DNA of 64,000 nt from Lytechinus pictus. Taxonomy: Eukaryota; Echinodermata; Echinoidea; Temnopleuroida; Toxopneustidae. Position numbers and translations under genes: made by a program. The notes beneath the pieces were generated by a model. That model was not told the origin of the DNA and searched no databases. It worked only from the letters and a program-made list of their open reading frames with translations. The stretch covers positions 23,701,701 to 23,765,700 of the forward strand of contig NC_087252.1 in assembly GCF_037042905.1 (NCBI RefSeq). Reading direction: 5' to 3'. The stretch's first letter is position 1. Each line of letters begins with the position of its first letter. This document shows, in pieces, positions 41,523 through 53,070 of the stretch.

Positions 41523-42547
41523 TGATGAATACACAATTGTTGATAGATATAGTATGGTATTCAACTAGATAAAAGATATGATAATGTGAAAATAGCACCT
41601 TAGTAACAATAGTGATAGATGCATTTTTTTTTCAAACTCAGTAAGAATCTAAAAATTCAAAAGGGCGACTTATTGTTAACTTTGGGATGGCAGGCCACGA
41701 GTTTGCTTTAGTATGCAAATGTGCTTACCCAACTTCCGACAATGGTCTGAACCCAAATGTTCATATGCATCATGGTCAAGCCCATAATACTCATCTGCAA
41801 AAAAAAGGAAAAAACACACAATATCCATCAAGAATCACATCAAGGAAACTGGCTTGCCTTATACAATCTCATGAAGATACAAATACAGTTGAACATGTTG
41901 CAGGTGAGTTTGTTTTGTTCAAGTCACAAGGTTGGAAATTCAACTGAGGTGATTTAAATTATGTAACTAATTCATCAAACTGACCTCATACACAGTGGAT
42001 TGAAATTAAATGACTTGTCTAAGGCAAACTAAAATGACCTGCATATCATTAACTGGACGAATCTGAGAAGAAATATGAAATGAACCAATATCTAATTAAC
42101 TATATATTGAGCTGATATATGATGATATGACGAAGTTGTAGTGAGTTATGTTGAAGATAATGTATCTGGAAAAAAATTAGACAAGAGCAAGACTAACTAA
42201 AATAGAATTGAACTGAAGTGCTTTAAAACAATTTTATTTTGTAGGAGTGCTATATATAAGAACATTTCATTATTATCATAAATCATTTATTATTGTAATC
42301 ATTATCATCATTATTAGAAGTATCAATATCATTATCATCATCACCATTATTATCATAATTACTAAAAAAGCATTCTAAATCATGGATAGAATTTCCCAAG
42401 AGCCTAAACCATATGAGGGAAGGGGGGGTTATAAATGTGTATATTGGTGAGCCGTTGGACAAAATAAATACACAATTTCCTTGCCTACATAAATACACGC
42501 TGCATGAGTAGAAATTATTTGATTAAAGGTTAAAACGAATGACTCAC
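41523..42547. other. Last intron of FG-GAP gene, remaining part
   Basis: AT-rich, with an ATT/ATC microsatellite at 42270-42365. No further gene. Confidence 0.55.
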
Positions 42548-42620
42548 TACTAGGATCCATTCTCTGTTGCTCATTGTTGGTCCAATCATCAAGGCATTTC
42601 TGCTCTCTTGCTGTGATGAT
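42548..42620 (-). CDS. FG-GAP gene exon (73 bp)
   Basis: The acceptor is GTTTCAG before 42620; the donor is AGTA|GTGAGT after 42548. Encodes IITAREQKCLDDWTNNEQQRMDPS. Entry phase 0, exit phase 1, matching its neighbours. It has one cysteine and is strongly hydrophilic. Confidence 0.8.
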
Positions 42621-42821
42621 CTGAAACAAACCAAAAGAAGCATCGAGAAGAAAAGGTAAACTTTCATAAGAATTCGGTCAAAATAATATACATAAAGCAT
42701 TCTTTTATAAAAAGCAGCATCACTGGAAACAGTTCTTGAGTAATTCACAGTGCTGGTTTATAATTCATTTCATAGTTTTAATGACTGGTAATGAGGCAAC
42801 CATCATCTTTTATTGTATTCT

Positions 42822-42981
42822 GGGCTCCGCGTAACACAAAGCTTAGCGATGAATAGCGAATATGAAAGAACAATTCTGATTGGTTCCTGGTCAGTATTTT
42901 GATCCAAATGCGCAGGTACCATTCATCTTGATTGGTCAGTCCATTTTGCGATTGATCGCTAATCTTTGTGTCACGGAGCTC
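42822..42981. mobile_element. MITE with GGGCTCCGCG / CACGGAGCTC ends
   Basis: GGGCTCCGCGTAACACAAAG plus CTTAGCGAT at the left; ATCGCTAATCTTTGTGTCAC plus GGAGCT at the right. About 160 bp, within an intron of the FG-GAP gene. Confidence 0.8.
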
Positions 42982-43503
42982 TCATGAAATTCATATTCCT
43001 GAATATAACAACTCTTTTTTAATTTGAATTTGCACACAATTTGTTGTTTTACATATACACATGTAACGTTTAAAAAAATTGGGTAAACAGTGTACAAAGC
43101 CAGATGTACTCGCTACCTTTCCTCGGCTTTGCTTCGGGAAGATAGCTACATCCAACTTGCCTCGGAAGTGATAGTTTGCCCATCACACTTACCAACAGTC
43201 ATTACTTGCTTAATGTCACAATAAAATTGTATACAACTGTCACCATTTTAAGTTGTAACCAAGGATGTATAAATAACTAGTCTAGACATACAATAGAATT
43301 AATTTACATGAATTTACATTTATTTTACATAAAAGGCAACTTTATTAGTGTAAGGTAGACTACATGTACACTCTTTACTTACTGCATTTCTTGCAAACTG
43401 TAAAACTTCATATTTTTTACATCTATTTCCTCTTCTTAATTTTTTGATACTTTTCATGAATTAATCATTATGGTCTATAAAAAGTTGAAGTTAAGCATCT
43501 CAC

Positions 43504-44253
43504 CCTATTTGGTTTGGGATAGAACCAGTAAGTTGCAAAGATGACATCAATGCTGTTTGGATCGCTGGGTAAGTCATCCAGGACTGGACTAAGAGGTGGA
43601 GCCAGGGTACCAGTAGAGATGAGCCTCTGGATGCCTCCAGCATCATGGAGTCCTGCGTGACGTCTCAATCTTTGGTGTTGCTTATCCCTTGGCATGTCCG
43701 ACCTGGAGGCAAACAGCTTGGCATTGCGCTTAGATACAAACCTCTTTATCTTTCCATCATTATTTGATTCATCGTCTAGTCCAAGAAGGTCCTTGAGGAT
43801 TCCCTCAAGCTCTTCCTCTGAGAGGTTTTGTAGGTCATCTTGGGGAGTTTCATCACCGCTTTCTTGTCCCGATTTCTTCTCCTTCGGAGAATCAAACCAG
43901 GATTCTGGAAGTCCAAGGTCTTCGAGTCCTCCTGCGATATCTCCAGATAGTAGCGCATCATCATCAGAAGGTGAGGTAGTGGTCAGTGTCGCGTCAACAG
44001 CTTCAGTTTCTTCTTTTGCCTGAGAGCTTTCTGTTGGGATCTTATCACTTTTGTCAGTGTTGATTTCAAGGTTGGTTGCTTTGGTTGAAGAATCTCTTTG
44101 GTCAGGTGACGTGAACCCCTGGTCATGAAAATCGTCTTGGTCCTTGAGATTGTCTGATATTGCAGATAGTCTTGCCAAAAGTTTGTCATATTCATTCTGG
44201 AAGTCTAATGAATGTGTCCTAGATTGTGGTGGGAGTGTTGTTGGCTCGGAATC
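43504..44253 (-). CDS. FG-GAP gene large exon: acidic low-complexity region and IDVIFATYWF block
   Basis: 750 bp, phase 0 to 0, with acceptor CTATGTACAG and donor AGG|GTGAGA. The 250 residues start DSEPTTLPPQSRTHSLDF. A long Asp/Glu/Ser-rich stretch with SEEELEGILKDLLGLDDE follows. A basic segment (KIKRFVSKRNAK; QHQRLRRHAGL) comes next, and the exon ends in NSIDVIFATYWFYPKPNR, which looks conserved. RLRR could be a proprotein-convertase site, an inference only. Open frames continue past both splice sites. Confidence 0.85.
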
Positions 44254-44858
44254 CTGTACATAGGGGAAGAGTAAAAAAGATGAAAATGAAGCATTAAGCA
44301 AGCCAGTGCTGTCCATGAGGCCGAGAAGCCAAGACCACTGCAAAACCCTATAAGACCTCTGAGGCCAATGACAAGGCTAAGGCCACATATTTGTCCTTGC
44401 TCAGGCGAGCCTCGAGAAGCAAATCAAGGGAAGCTCAGTGGTCATTAGCCGGTAACAACTTTTTAATTCTGAATTTATATAACAATGAATGAATCAGTTT
44501 TACAGAAAGGTATTTTTTTTAATCAGATTTTTTGTCATTTTGTGAATTTTGCTCAGGATTGCTCACAAGTCATGGAAATTATTTTTTGGTAAGGCTGGTT
44601 CAAATTAAAAGTCATTTCTGCCAAAAGTTAACTAGATTCTAGATTCAATTGTACTTGTTTATTTGGTCTTATGGTTATTTGTATTATTATTGTTAGCATT
44701 ATTTTTATCAATATTTTTTATTATCATAATCATTATCATTATTTTATTATTATCATTATTATTAATATTGTCTATATTATTATTCTCATGAACTTAATAT
44801 GAATAACAGCTTCACCCACTTCTCCTGATTTTTTTATATTGGTTTTACTTCAACTTAC

Positions 44859-45088
44859 CTGATTGTGAGAATTAGGTAAGGCTGAATCAGTAGCTGACTG
44901 CTTATTTTCTTCCTTAGCACTGCTATCTTTCTGATCATTATCTTCTTTTGATTTGTTCTCTTCCTCTTTATCGTCCTGTTTCTGAGCATCAAGTACGACA
45001 GGTATTACTTCAGGATATTTCTTCAGGTATTCCATGGCCATACGAGTAGCATTTACTGTGTATCTATGCTCATCTTCAAAGCGATCAG
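44859..45088 (-). CDS. FG-GAP gene exon with charged linker
   Basis: The acceptor is TTACAG before 45088; the donor is CAG|GTAAGT after 44859. Encodes DRFEDEHRYTVNATRMAMEY, LKKYPEVIPVVLDAQ, then a Lys/Glu/Asp linker. Phase 1 to 0. NAT is a possible N-glycosylation site. Confidence 0.85.
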
Positions 45089-45793
45089 CTGTAACAAGGA
45101 ATAAGAATACAGAAATTTATAGACAATTATGATTATCAATATATATCCTAAATGTCACAGCATTGCAAATTTGTAAACGATTGCCACTATTCAACCATTT
45201 GAGTTTCCTCTGCTTCACAATAGAGTAATAAGTCTGATTAAGTGCAAAGCTGAACTTTGTGCACTCTCTCCTTTCATCTCACTCGCAAACATTGATTTTG
45301 CACACAGTCTATGTATCAATCAGCAAAAAATAGTACATGTAGATATGTTTATGGACTGAAAAGAGACCTGCAAATGTTACACACTTCTCTTCTTGAGTGA
45401 TGGAATATTGAAATGTGTCAGCAAGTGAGGGTGTAACCGGTGTGTTGGCTCAGTTGGTAGAGCGTCCGTCTCACAACCGTGATGTCGGGAGTTAAAACCC
45501 CGGCTGCGTCAGACCAAAAGACGTTAAAAGATGGGAGTTGCTGCTACCCTGTTTGGCGTTCAACGATAGAGCCTCGTCGATCTGGCGCTGCACGGCAGCT
45601 GTCGGGCCCACGATCAATTGGGCAAAGCAAATTTTTGGAGTATTTAATTTCATATCTATTTCGAACAATAAAATATGGATTTTCATTTTTTTCTTCTCTC
45701 TTTTCAAGCCATGTGTAATGAAGAGCTTACCATGATATGTGATATTACAAAATTCTTAGCAGACAGAATATCTTATCAAGTTCATTGGATTAC
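45089..45793. other. Intron of FG-GAP gene with a SINE
   Basis: Host intron with a tRNA-derived SINE in its middle (listed separately). No other feature seen. Confidence 0.55.
45438..45640 (+). mobile_element. tRNA-derived SINE
   Basis: Box A TGGCTCAGTTGG at 45446-45457 and a box B-like GGGAGTTAAAACCCC at 45487-45501 are at pol III spacing. The body (GACCAAAAGACGTTAAAAG, GGGAGTTGCTGCTACCCTG, GGCGTTCAACGATAGAG) follows. The head is not a functional tRNA. It is antisense to the host gene. Confidence 0.75.
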
Positions 45794-45919
45794 CTGAAGT
45801 GTAAACAACCTGTCCGGGTACATCCATATGTTGATTGAGAAGGCTGCCTGTGGTCACAGAGCCTGAATTGAACCTCTCTCGACAAAAATTGGTCCGACTT
45901 AGAGAGCCCTTGCTTTCAC
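45794..45919 (-). CDS. FG-GAP gene exon (126 bp)
   Basis: The acceptor is CTTGTTATAG before 45919; the donor is TTCAG|GTAATC after 45794. Encodes ESKGSLSRTNFCRERFNSGS then VTTGSLLNQHMDVPGQVVYTS. Phase 1 to 1. Contains one cysteine that could pair with the one in the preceding exon (RLGCEGH). Confidence 0.85.
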
Positions 45920-46349
45920 CTATAACAAGCGAATGGTCAATTGAAGGAAAGAAAAAGAGTACAAAAAACGATTAGATGTTTTAGAAATAAAGAAATTACA
46001 AAAATATTTTCAAGAATAAGAGAAAAGTTATTTTAATGATAAACACATAGTTTTTGCAATTTATACAAAGGGAATATAATATAAAGTAATAAAACCGATT
46101 GCCTTATTACACAAAGTGCTAATTTAGAATAAATATGGATAATTGATGACTCTGTCACTGCCAGATTTGGCACATATTGCAAATGGAACTTTAAAATTGT
46201 CAATAGCTTTTATAATCTTGTCAGAGCTTCACTCACAAATAAATTCATGATTCCACATTTAATTAAGATTCACTTATTATACTGAAGTGATTTAGTCACT
46301 ATAAGCCAAAACATCATCTACATTCACAAAGTAAGAATTTATTAATCGT
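45920..46349. other. Intron of FG-GAP gene
   Basis: AT-rich; no feature seen. Confidence 0.5.
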
Positions 46350-46612
46350 TCCTCCAATATCAACAAAAACATACGGTGAAACTCATTTGCTCATGCCGCC
46401 CGTTTTATGGAACAAGCTTCCAAATTCCCTGATAACAACTGATTCAGCTAACAAATACCAAACAGCCCTTAAAACCTACTTGTTTAAATTGCACCTAACC
46501 TCAACATAGTGAACTCACCAACACATCTTTTCCTCTCCTTCATTTCCTGTATTGCATAGAGACATATCTGTTATGTGTTATACACTACATAAAACTGACT
46601 ATTATTATTAGA
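46350..46612 (+). mobile_element. CR1/L2-like LINE 3-prime fragment
   Basis: On the plus strand this reads TYGETHLLMPPVLWNKLPNS then ALKTYLFKLHLTS, the terminal RT-region pattern of CR1/L2 LINEs. A short 3-prime end and an ATT repeat at 46600-46612 follow. Strongly 5-prime truncated. Confidence 0.7.
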
Positions 46613-46637
46613 GATAATTCAAAGAAAAAGGCATTAC

Positions 46638-46824
46638 CTTCTCCAGTAAAACGGAAAGCTTCTGTCTCTTGCTCATGCCCTTCACAACCTAGTCTCCAGT
46701 AAAAGAATGCATCATTGCCGTACCCTTCTGTACTCACAGTCAATGGGGATGTGGTTGCTGAACCTGAGCTGATGATATTCTTCTGGAGAAGAGGTTGTCC
46801 ATTCCTTCCATCCAAGATGTTGAT
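46638..46824 (-). CDS. FG-GAP gene exon (187 bp)
   Basis: The acceptor is CGCACAAAG before 46824; the donor is GAAG|GTAATG after 46638. Encodes INILDGRNGQPLLQKNIISS then TSPLTVSTEGYGNDAFFYWR, a beta-propeller-like blade (LDGRNG being a typical turn). Phase 0 to 1. Its upstream neighbour is 14 kb away across the insertion-filled intron, yet codon phase and protein sequence join smoothly (GPGYPLYYYVQ then INILDGRNG). Confidence 0.88.
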
Positions 46825-46854
46825 CTTTGTGCGATGAAATAGAAGTGAATAATA

Positions 46855-47068
46855 ATATATTTGGAAAGCACCATACCCACTTGTGGTAATTGCTCAAGGC
46901 GCTGGAAGTTCAAGCAAATCCCAGCAATGGCATAGTTTCCTTCAGCAAGTATCCTTATTGTGCTGCACTCAACCCAGGCGAGGTGAATTGGTACCCGGCA
47001 GGATTAATTGAGTGACCGAGCGGTGAAAGGCAGCTTGAGCTTAAGTCAGGGTAATAATAATAACTAGA
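46855..47068. repeat. SINE/LINE-tail type repeat
   Basis: Contains GCTCAAGGCGCTGG, CAACCCAGGCGAGGTGAATTGG and a terminal TAATAATAATAA. Partial matches occur at 31770-31938. Confidence 0.5.
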
Positions 47069-47635
47069 GATGCTCGGCAGGTCGCACGGCCGAGCACATG
47101 TATCCCCCGAACCCACCGCGTCATCGGTCATTGCAATATATAGAGCTCACATAGAAATTTGACAAATAAATACAATTGTCATGGCGACAATGACACTGCC
47201 CACATTTTGCCTGTGGGTATTAAATTTGATGACAATAATATGACGTAGCAGCGTGACTCTGCCGAACCGAAAGTATTTTCCAGTATCACCTGTTGGGGAA
47301 TACAATTATAGAGTAATCTGGATATATTTTGTAAACCTAACCCTAAGACCCCCACCAAAAATGATAGGCATCTTCGGTTCACCATCTGATATTGCTTCTG
47401 TGTGCCAACTGTTATGACAAACTGGAAAAAAGCAGAAGTTACAGGTTCTACCAAATTTTCCACAAAAATATGGTTACCATGGCAACCATGTCTCCACCTA
47501 CTCCAAAATCATTAGGCGTCTTTGCTTTACCATAATGGACCTTCATGACAAATTTGAAGATAATTGGAGAAGAAATGCAGCCAGTAGAGCACTCACAAGG
47601 AAATCTCTGCTATTTCCACAAAAACTCGTTACCAT
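47069..47635. repeat. Left part of a 146-bp satellite array
   Basis: One clear unit (about 47473-47635) plus diverged upstream copies: GTTACCATGGCAACCATGTC, CCAAAATCATTAGGCGTC, AAGAAATGCAGCCAGTAGAG. The array resumes at 60111 after a 12.5-kb insertion. Confidence 0.75.
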
Positions 47636-47869
47636 CCCAGGTCAAAAAAACAGTTAAGGACTATGAGGCGCCGAATGTACCAATATTATATAGAACAATT
47701 ATTTGTTATATAATCATTATTTATTAAATAATAACTATTATTTATATATAATTTACATTTTATTTGTAAATAACTACTATTATATAAAATATAATTTCTA
47801 ATTATTTATATATAATTCCAAGTAATACTTCATTATTTGTAAATAATAATAGTTCGACATTCCATTATT

Positions 47870-48110
47870 TACAAATAATGATTATTTGTTTTTCATTATT
47901 TATAAATAATGATTATTTGTTTTTCATTATTTATAAATAATGATTATTTGTTTTTCATTATTTATAAATAATGATTATTTGTTTTTCATTATTTATAAAT
48001 AATGATTATTTGTTTTTCATTATTTACAAATAATGATTATTTGTTTTTCATTATTTATAAATAATGATTATTTGTTTTTCATTATTTATAAATAATTTGT
48101 TGAGTTTTCC
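47870..48110. repeat. 31-bp palindromic tandem repeat, left arm
   Basis: About seven copies of a unit formed by the perfect 18-bp palindrome CATTATTTATAAATAATG plus ATTATTTGTTTTT. The mirror array is at about 50990-51205. Degenerate units continue to 48425. Confidence 0.9.
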
Positions 48111-48429
48111 ATTATTTATAAATAATGATTATTTGTTAAATAATGAAAACGTCTACTTCATTATTTATAAATAATTTTTATTTAATGTTCGAGTTTTCCA
48201 TTATTTATAAATAAAGATTATTTGTTAAATAATGAAATATCTACTTCATTATTTATAAATAATAATTTTGTTTCAATATCCCATTATTTATAAATAATCA
48301 TTATTTATAAACAATTTTTACAGTTTGCCATTATATACAAATAATCATTATTTATATACAAATAACCATTATTTATTAAATAATGCCATTATTTATTAAA
48401 TAATGCCATTATTTATTAAATAATGGAAA

Positions 48430-49015
48430 ACTCGCTATAACATGCAAATGTGGGACCGCCCATGATATGAATATTCATGATGCGATTTCCTTTTTCGTGA
48501 TTTTTCTTCACAAATTTTTGTCCATTTCCTCTTCATAATGACATTTCTTGAAGCAATTTTCTAGGGATATGGTCTGATTGTAATATTCTTCATTTTCTAT
48601 ATAACTTCGTCTTCGTAGAAATATCAAAAAGTGTAATTTTATACGATTTTTCCTACAGTTCACAATCCCCATAGGCGCGCGTGTACGGTAGGGACAACCG
48701 GTGAATCGACGGAGTGCTCTTCATCGAAATACTACGTTGGTTGGTCCCCGGAAGTGGCGGGCGGAATTTAGCCCGAATCCTCGATGGAAGTCGATCAAGT
48801 GCATATGAGCTGAGAGAGTGAAATATCAGTGTACTTGTAGGCCCTTCTACTTTTTATAAATATTTCTTGTTGCTTTTTTTGTTAAGTTAATTTTTCCTGG
48901 TGTAGAGATAAGTTTCAGTTCTAATAATGCACTTCAAATACATTTTGGAGTGTCTGTTTGAGGCGTTTGGGGCGATTTCACCCTGGCCCCAAAATGCTCG
49001 CAACGACAATACGGG
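48430..49015. other. Non-repetitive, promoter-like segment in left palindrome arm
   Basis: Higher-complexity sequence with an ATGCAAAT octamer (48443-48450) and a GC-richer block (CATAGGCGCGCGTGTACGG near 48670; GGAAGTGGCGGGCGG near 48750). Its inverse is at about 50085-50660. It looks like single-copy host DNA carried in both arms. A tiny frame MEVDQVHMS is not considered a gene. Confidence 0.45.
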
Positions 49016-50989
49016 GGCATGATGACCCCTAAATTTTTAAAAACTTATTTTACTATTGAAGATTATCACAAAATTCACCAAAAGTGTGCACGAAAGCCTT
49101 CGTATTTCACTTTTAAAACTCAGAAAAGTGCCCAAATGACAAGCTTGGTCGCTTCGCTGTGTCGCTTTCAACTTGAGAACGTTTACGCGTCTGCTCCCCC
49201 CCCCCCCCTCCTCCGAAAGAAATTCTGTATACGGCCATGCTCTAAAGAGCCTGGCACATTGATTTATGTATACTTTCATTTTCATTATTTTTATCTCATT
49301 ATCAACATGGCCTTACGCAGAATTTTTTCCAGGGGGGGGCCGGGGCCGGAGCATGACGCGCGTAAACTTTCTCAAAAAAATCTTGAAAGCGAGACAGCCA
49401 CGGGACCAAGCCCAAATGACAAGCTTTGTCGCTTCGCTGTCTCGCTTTCAACTTGAGAACGTTTACATGCGTCTGCCCCCACCCCCCGAAAGAAATTCTG
49501 TGAACGGCCATGCTCAAAAGAGCATATGGCACATTGATTTATATGTACTTTTCATTTTCATTATTTTTATCACATTATCATCATGGCCTTACACAGAATT
49601 TTTACCGGGGGGGGGGGGGGGGGGGGCAGCTAGGACGCGCGTAAAGTTTCTCAAAAAAATCTTGAAAGCGAGACAGCGACGCGACCAAGCTCAAATGACA
49701 AGCTTGGTCGCTTCGCTTTCTCAAGATTTTTATGAGAAAGTTTACGCGCGTCCTGCTCCCCCCACCCCCCCCCCCGGAAAAAATTCTGCGTAAGGCCATG
49801 ATGATAATGAGATAAAAATAATGAAAATGAAGTATACATAAATCAATGTGCCAGGCTCTTTAGAGCATGGCCGCATACAGAATTTCTTTCGGAGGGGGGG
49901 GGGGGAAGCAGACGCGTAAACTTTCTCAAGTTGAAAACGACACAGCGAAGCGACCAAGCTTGTCATTTGGGCACTTTTTGGAGTTTTAAAAGTGAAATAC
50001 GAAGGCTTTCGTGAACACCTTTGGTGAATTTTGTGATAATTTTCAATAGAAAAATAAGTTTTTAAAAAATTATAGGGGTCATCATGCCCCCGTAGTTGCG
50101 AGCATTTTGGGGCCAGGGTGAAATCGCCCCAAACGCCTCAAACAGACACTCCAAAATGTATTTGAAGTGCATTATTAGAACTGAAACTTATCTCTACACC
50201 AGGAAAAATTAACTTAACAAAAAAAGCAACAAGAAATATTTATAAAAAGTAGAAGGGCCTGTACAAGTACACTGATATTTCACTCTCTCAGCTCATATGC
50301 ACTTGATCGACTTCCATCGAGGATTCGGGCTAAATTCCGCCCGCCACTTCCGGGGACCAACCAACGTAGTATTTCGATGAAGAGCACTCCGTCGATTCAC
50401 CGGTTGTCCCTACCGTACACGCGCGCCTATGGGAATTGTGAACTGTAGGAAAAATCGTATAAAATTACACTTTTTGATATTTCTACGAAGACGAAGTTAT
50501 ATAGAAAATGAAGAATATTACAATCAGACCATATCCCTAGAAAATTGCTTCAAGAAATGTCATTATGAAGAGGAAATGGACAAAAATTTGTGAAGAAAAA
50601 TCACGAAAAAGGAAATCGCATCATGAATATTCATATCATGGGCGGTCCCACATTTGCATGTTATAGCGAGTTTTCCATTATTTAATAAATAATGGCATTA
50701 TTTAATAAATAATGGCATTATTTAATAAATAATGGTTATTTGTATATAAATAATGATTATTTGTATATAATGGCAAACTGTAAAAATTGTTTATAAATAA
50801 TGATTATTTATAAATAATGGGATATTGAAACAAAATTATTATTTATAAATAATGAAGTAGATATTTCATTATTTAACAAATAATCTTTATTTATAAATAA
50901 TGGAAAACTCGAACATTAAATAAAAATTATTTATAAATAATGAAGTAGACGTTTTCATTATTTAACAAATAATCATTATTTATAAATAA

Positions 50990-51205
50990 TGGAAAACTCA
51001 ACAAATTATTTATAAATAATGAAAAACAAATAATCATTATTTATAAATAATGAAAAACAAATAATCATTATTTGTAAATAATGAAAAACAAATAATCATT
51101 ATTTATAAATAATGAAAAACAAATAATCATTATTTATAAATAATGAAAAACAAATAATCATTATTTATAAATAATGAAAAACAAATAATCATTATTTGTA
51201 AATAA
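50990..51205. repeat. 31-bp palindromic tandem repeat, right arm
   Basis: Mirror image of the array at 47870-48110, with the same variant order (one TTTGTAAA unit in the series). Confidence 0.9.
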
Positions 51206-51414
51206 TGGAATGTCGAACTATTATTATTTACAAATAATGAAGTATTACTTGGAATTATATATAAATAATTAGAAATGATATTTTATATAATAGTAGTTAT
51301 TTACAAATAAAATGTAAATTATATATAAATAATAGTTATTATTTAATAAATAATGATTATATAACAAATAATTGTTCTATATAATATTGGTACATTCGGC
51401 GCCTCATAAAGGAC

Positions 51415-52010
51415 CAGTTCATCCAACTGGTACTGGTACCAGTTGATTCCAGTTAGCGAACTGGATTCAATATGGAAATTGGAATACTGGAATCAACTGG
51501 AATCCAGTTGACAAATTGTAACTGGTACCAGTTGGAAATACCAGTTGGCAACTGGTCCTAACTGGTACCAGTTAGCAACTGGTACCAGTTGACAACTGGT
51601 CCTAACTGGTACCAGTTAGGACCAGTTGGAAACATGAGTTGTCAACTGGTGCCAGTTAAAACCAGTTGGAAACACCAATTGTAAACTGGTGCCAGTTAGG
51701 ACCAGTTGGAAACATGAGTTGTCAACTGGTGCCAGTTAAAACCAGTTGGAAACACAAATTGTCAACTGGTGCCAGTTAGGACCATTTTGAAACATGAGGT
51801 GTCAACTGGTGCCAGTTAAAACCAGTTGGAAACACCAATTGTCAACTGGTGCCAGTTAGGACCAGTTGGAAACATGAGTTGTCAACTGGTGCCAGTTAAA
51901 ACCAGTTGGAAACACCAGTTGTCAACTGGTGCCAGTTAGAACAAGTTGGAAGCACCAGTTAGGACCAGTTGGAAACATAAATTGTCAAGTGGTACCAGTT
52001 AGAAACACCC
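51415..52010. repeat. ACTGG/CCAGTT subterminal array, left
   Basis: A roughly 40-bp unit (ACCAGTTGGAAACATGAGTT then GTCAACTGGTGCCAGTTAAA) repeats about 12 times, preceded by denser AACTGGTACCAGTT words. CAACTGG-type words occur dozens of times. Confidence 0.88.
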
Positions 52011-52666
52011 TGCAATGTATAGCATAAACAAAAATGAATCATGTGGATATGTACATTCCCGATCTTTTACTCTTCTCGTATAATCACTCCCTCGTTTTCC
52101 TTGCGCACACACACATTAGAATATTGGTACCAACACCCCCCCCCTCTCAGGCGGTTATTTCAATTATAAATTATCTTCAATTATCTTTACATTGAATGTC
52201 CACTCCTGTTATAACAATGTGCAAGGACAAGTGAAATAATTATCCTTGCACATAGGACTGATGAAATGAATCAAGGTAAATTTGTAGCATTGTATTGAAA
52301 CCTTGTTAATTTCCACATGCACAATATAACAGGATTGGACTGTAAACTTGCTCTGGTAAATCAATCCCTCAGTCTCTTGAAATCTGTACCAAAAAACATC
52401 AGAGAATGACAAAAGTCACAAAAAACATCTATATGGTATTTAAACTAGGAATTTAATGAAAGAAAATTATGTTACAAACTGTAACATGCTGTGTATAATT
52501 ATTGTATTATGTGTCAACAAAGATCATTAACTTACACAGTAAATATGTAGTCAATCCAATTTTTACATGCTAGCTTGGAGACAAAATTTGAATATAATGC
52601 ATCTAAGCATTTACCTTCAATAAATAATATGTACTATTTTTAAAGGAATGATAAAGGAGTCTTTTT
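52011..52666. other. No gene seen (inside 12.5-kb unit)
   Basis: AT-rich sequence without recognised repeats or exons. Confidence 0.45.
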
Positions 52667-52781
52667 TTAATTATTATTTATTGAGATCTTGGGGCCCTCA
52701 CTGGCTCTGAAGAGGAAACGTGAAACAGGTACCTTCCTTTCCTGTAGTGGCACTTGATCTTTGCTGGTAGATGCGATGTAT
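52667..52781 (-). CDS. Putative terminal exon of a small gene (YIASTSK module, copy c)
   Basis: A splice-acceptor-like CTAATCTTCAG precedes 52781. The frame reads YIASTSKDQVPLQERKVPVS, RFLFRASEGPKISINNN and ends at TAA 52669-52667. AATAAA overlaps the stop region. It would join in phase with the ATG-AGG-AGG-CT end of the exon at 56542-56376. Related copies at about 55173 and 55708 keep most residues (VPV.R.LFR.SE). The protein is unrecognised and about 41 residues, so coding status is uncertain. Confidence 0.35.
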
Positions 52782-53070
52782 CTGAAGATTAGAAGAAAAA
52801 AACCAATGGAATGAAAAATAATAAGTACAGTGAATACCGTAATACAAAATTTCAGTGGTGTAAAATTATATCTGCACATAAAGAAAATACATGGGATAGT
52901 GAAACTTCTTTAAGTTCCATATTTCAATGATTCAATTATAAATGATAGACAGCACATCATCATTTTTATTACAACATGTATAGTAAGTTCACATGGTCTT
53001 GGGAATACTTCTGAAATTGACATCGCAGAGATGAAATTGCCTCGACCTTATACCTATACATTTATTTTAA

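Larger units (their letters stand above)
47662..51408. mobile_element. 3.75-kb foldback palindrome with 6-bp duplication
   Basis: The ends TATGAGGCGCCGAATGTACC and GGTACATTCGGCGCCTCATA are perfect inverted copies, flanked by AAGGAC on both sides (47656-47661 and 51409-51414). Arms of about 1.5 kb (47662 to about 49140; mirror about 49970 to 51408) are almost identical by eye, suggesting a young insertion or arm homogenisation. The centre contains further inverted sub-repeats with GCGCGTAAACTTTCTC, GCGACCAAGC and G-rich runs. No transposase. Confidence 0.92.

Noticed and set aside
41687-41947. 86-codon plus-strand frame in the last FG-GAP intron
   Set aside because: No homology-like motif, antisense to a well-supported intron, ordinary base composition.
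43694-44023. Serine-rich plus-strand frame of 109 codons
   Set aside because: Antisense shadow of the acidic FG-GAP exon at 43504-44253.
45446-45501. tRNA gene
   Set aside because: Box A and B are present but the anticodon arm and acceptor pairing are not; the SINE body follows directly.
47870-48110. CRISPR-like regular palindromic repeats
   Set aside because: Units abut without unique spacers, are AT-rich and mirrored in a eukaryotic foldback element; there are no cas genes.
49019-49966. Frames with FFPGGG.. and RVNFLKKILK repeats in the palindrome centre
   Set aside because: They follow inverted sub-repeats and G-runs on both strands; no start context or conserved motif.
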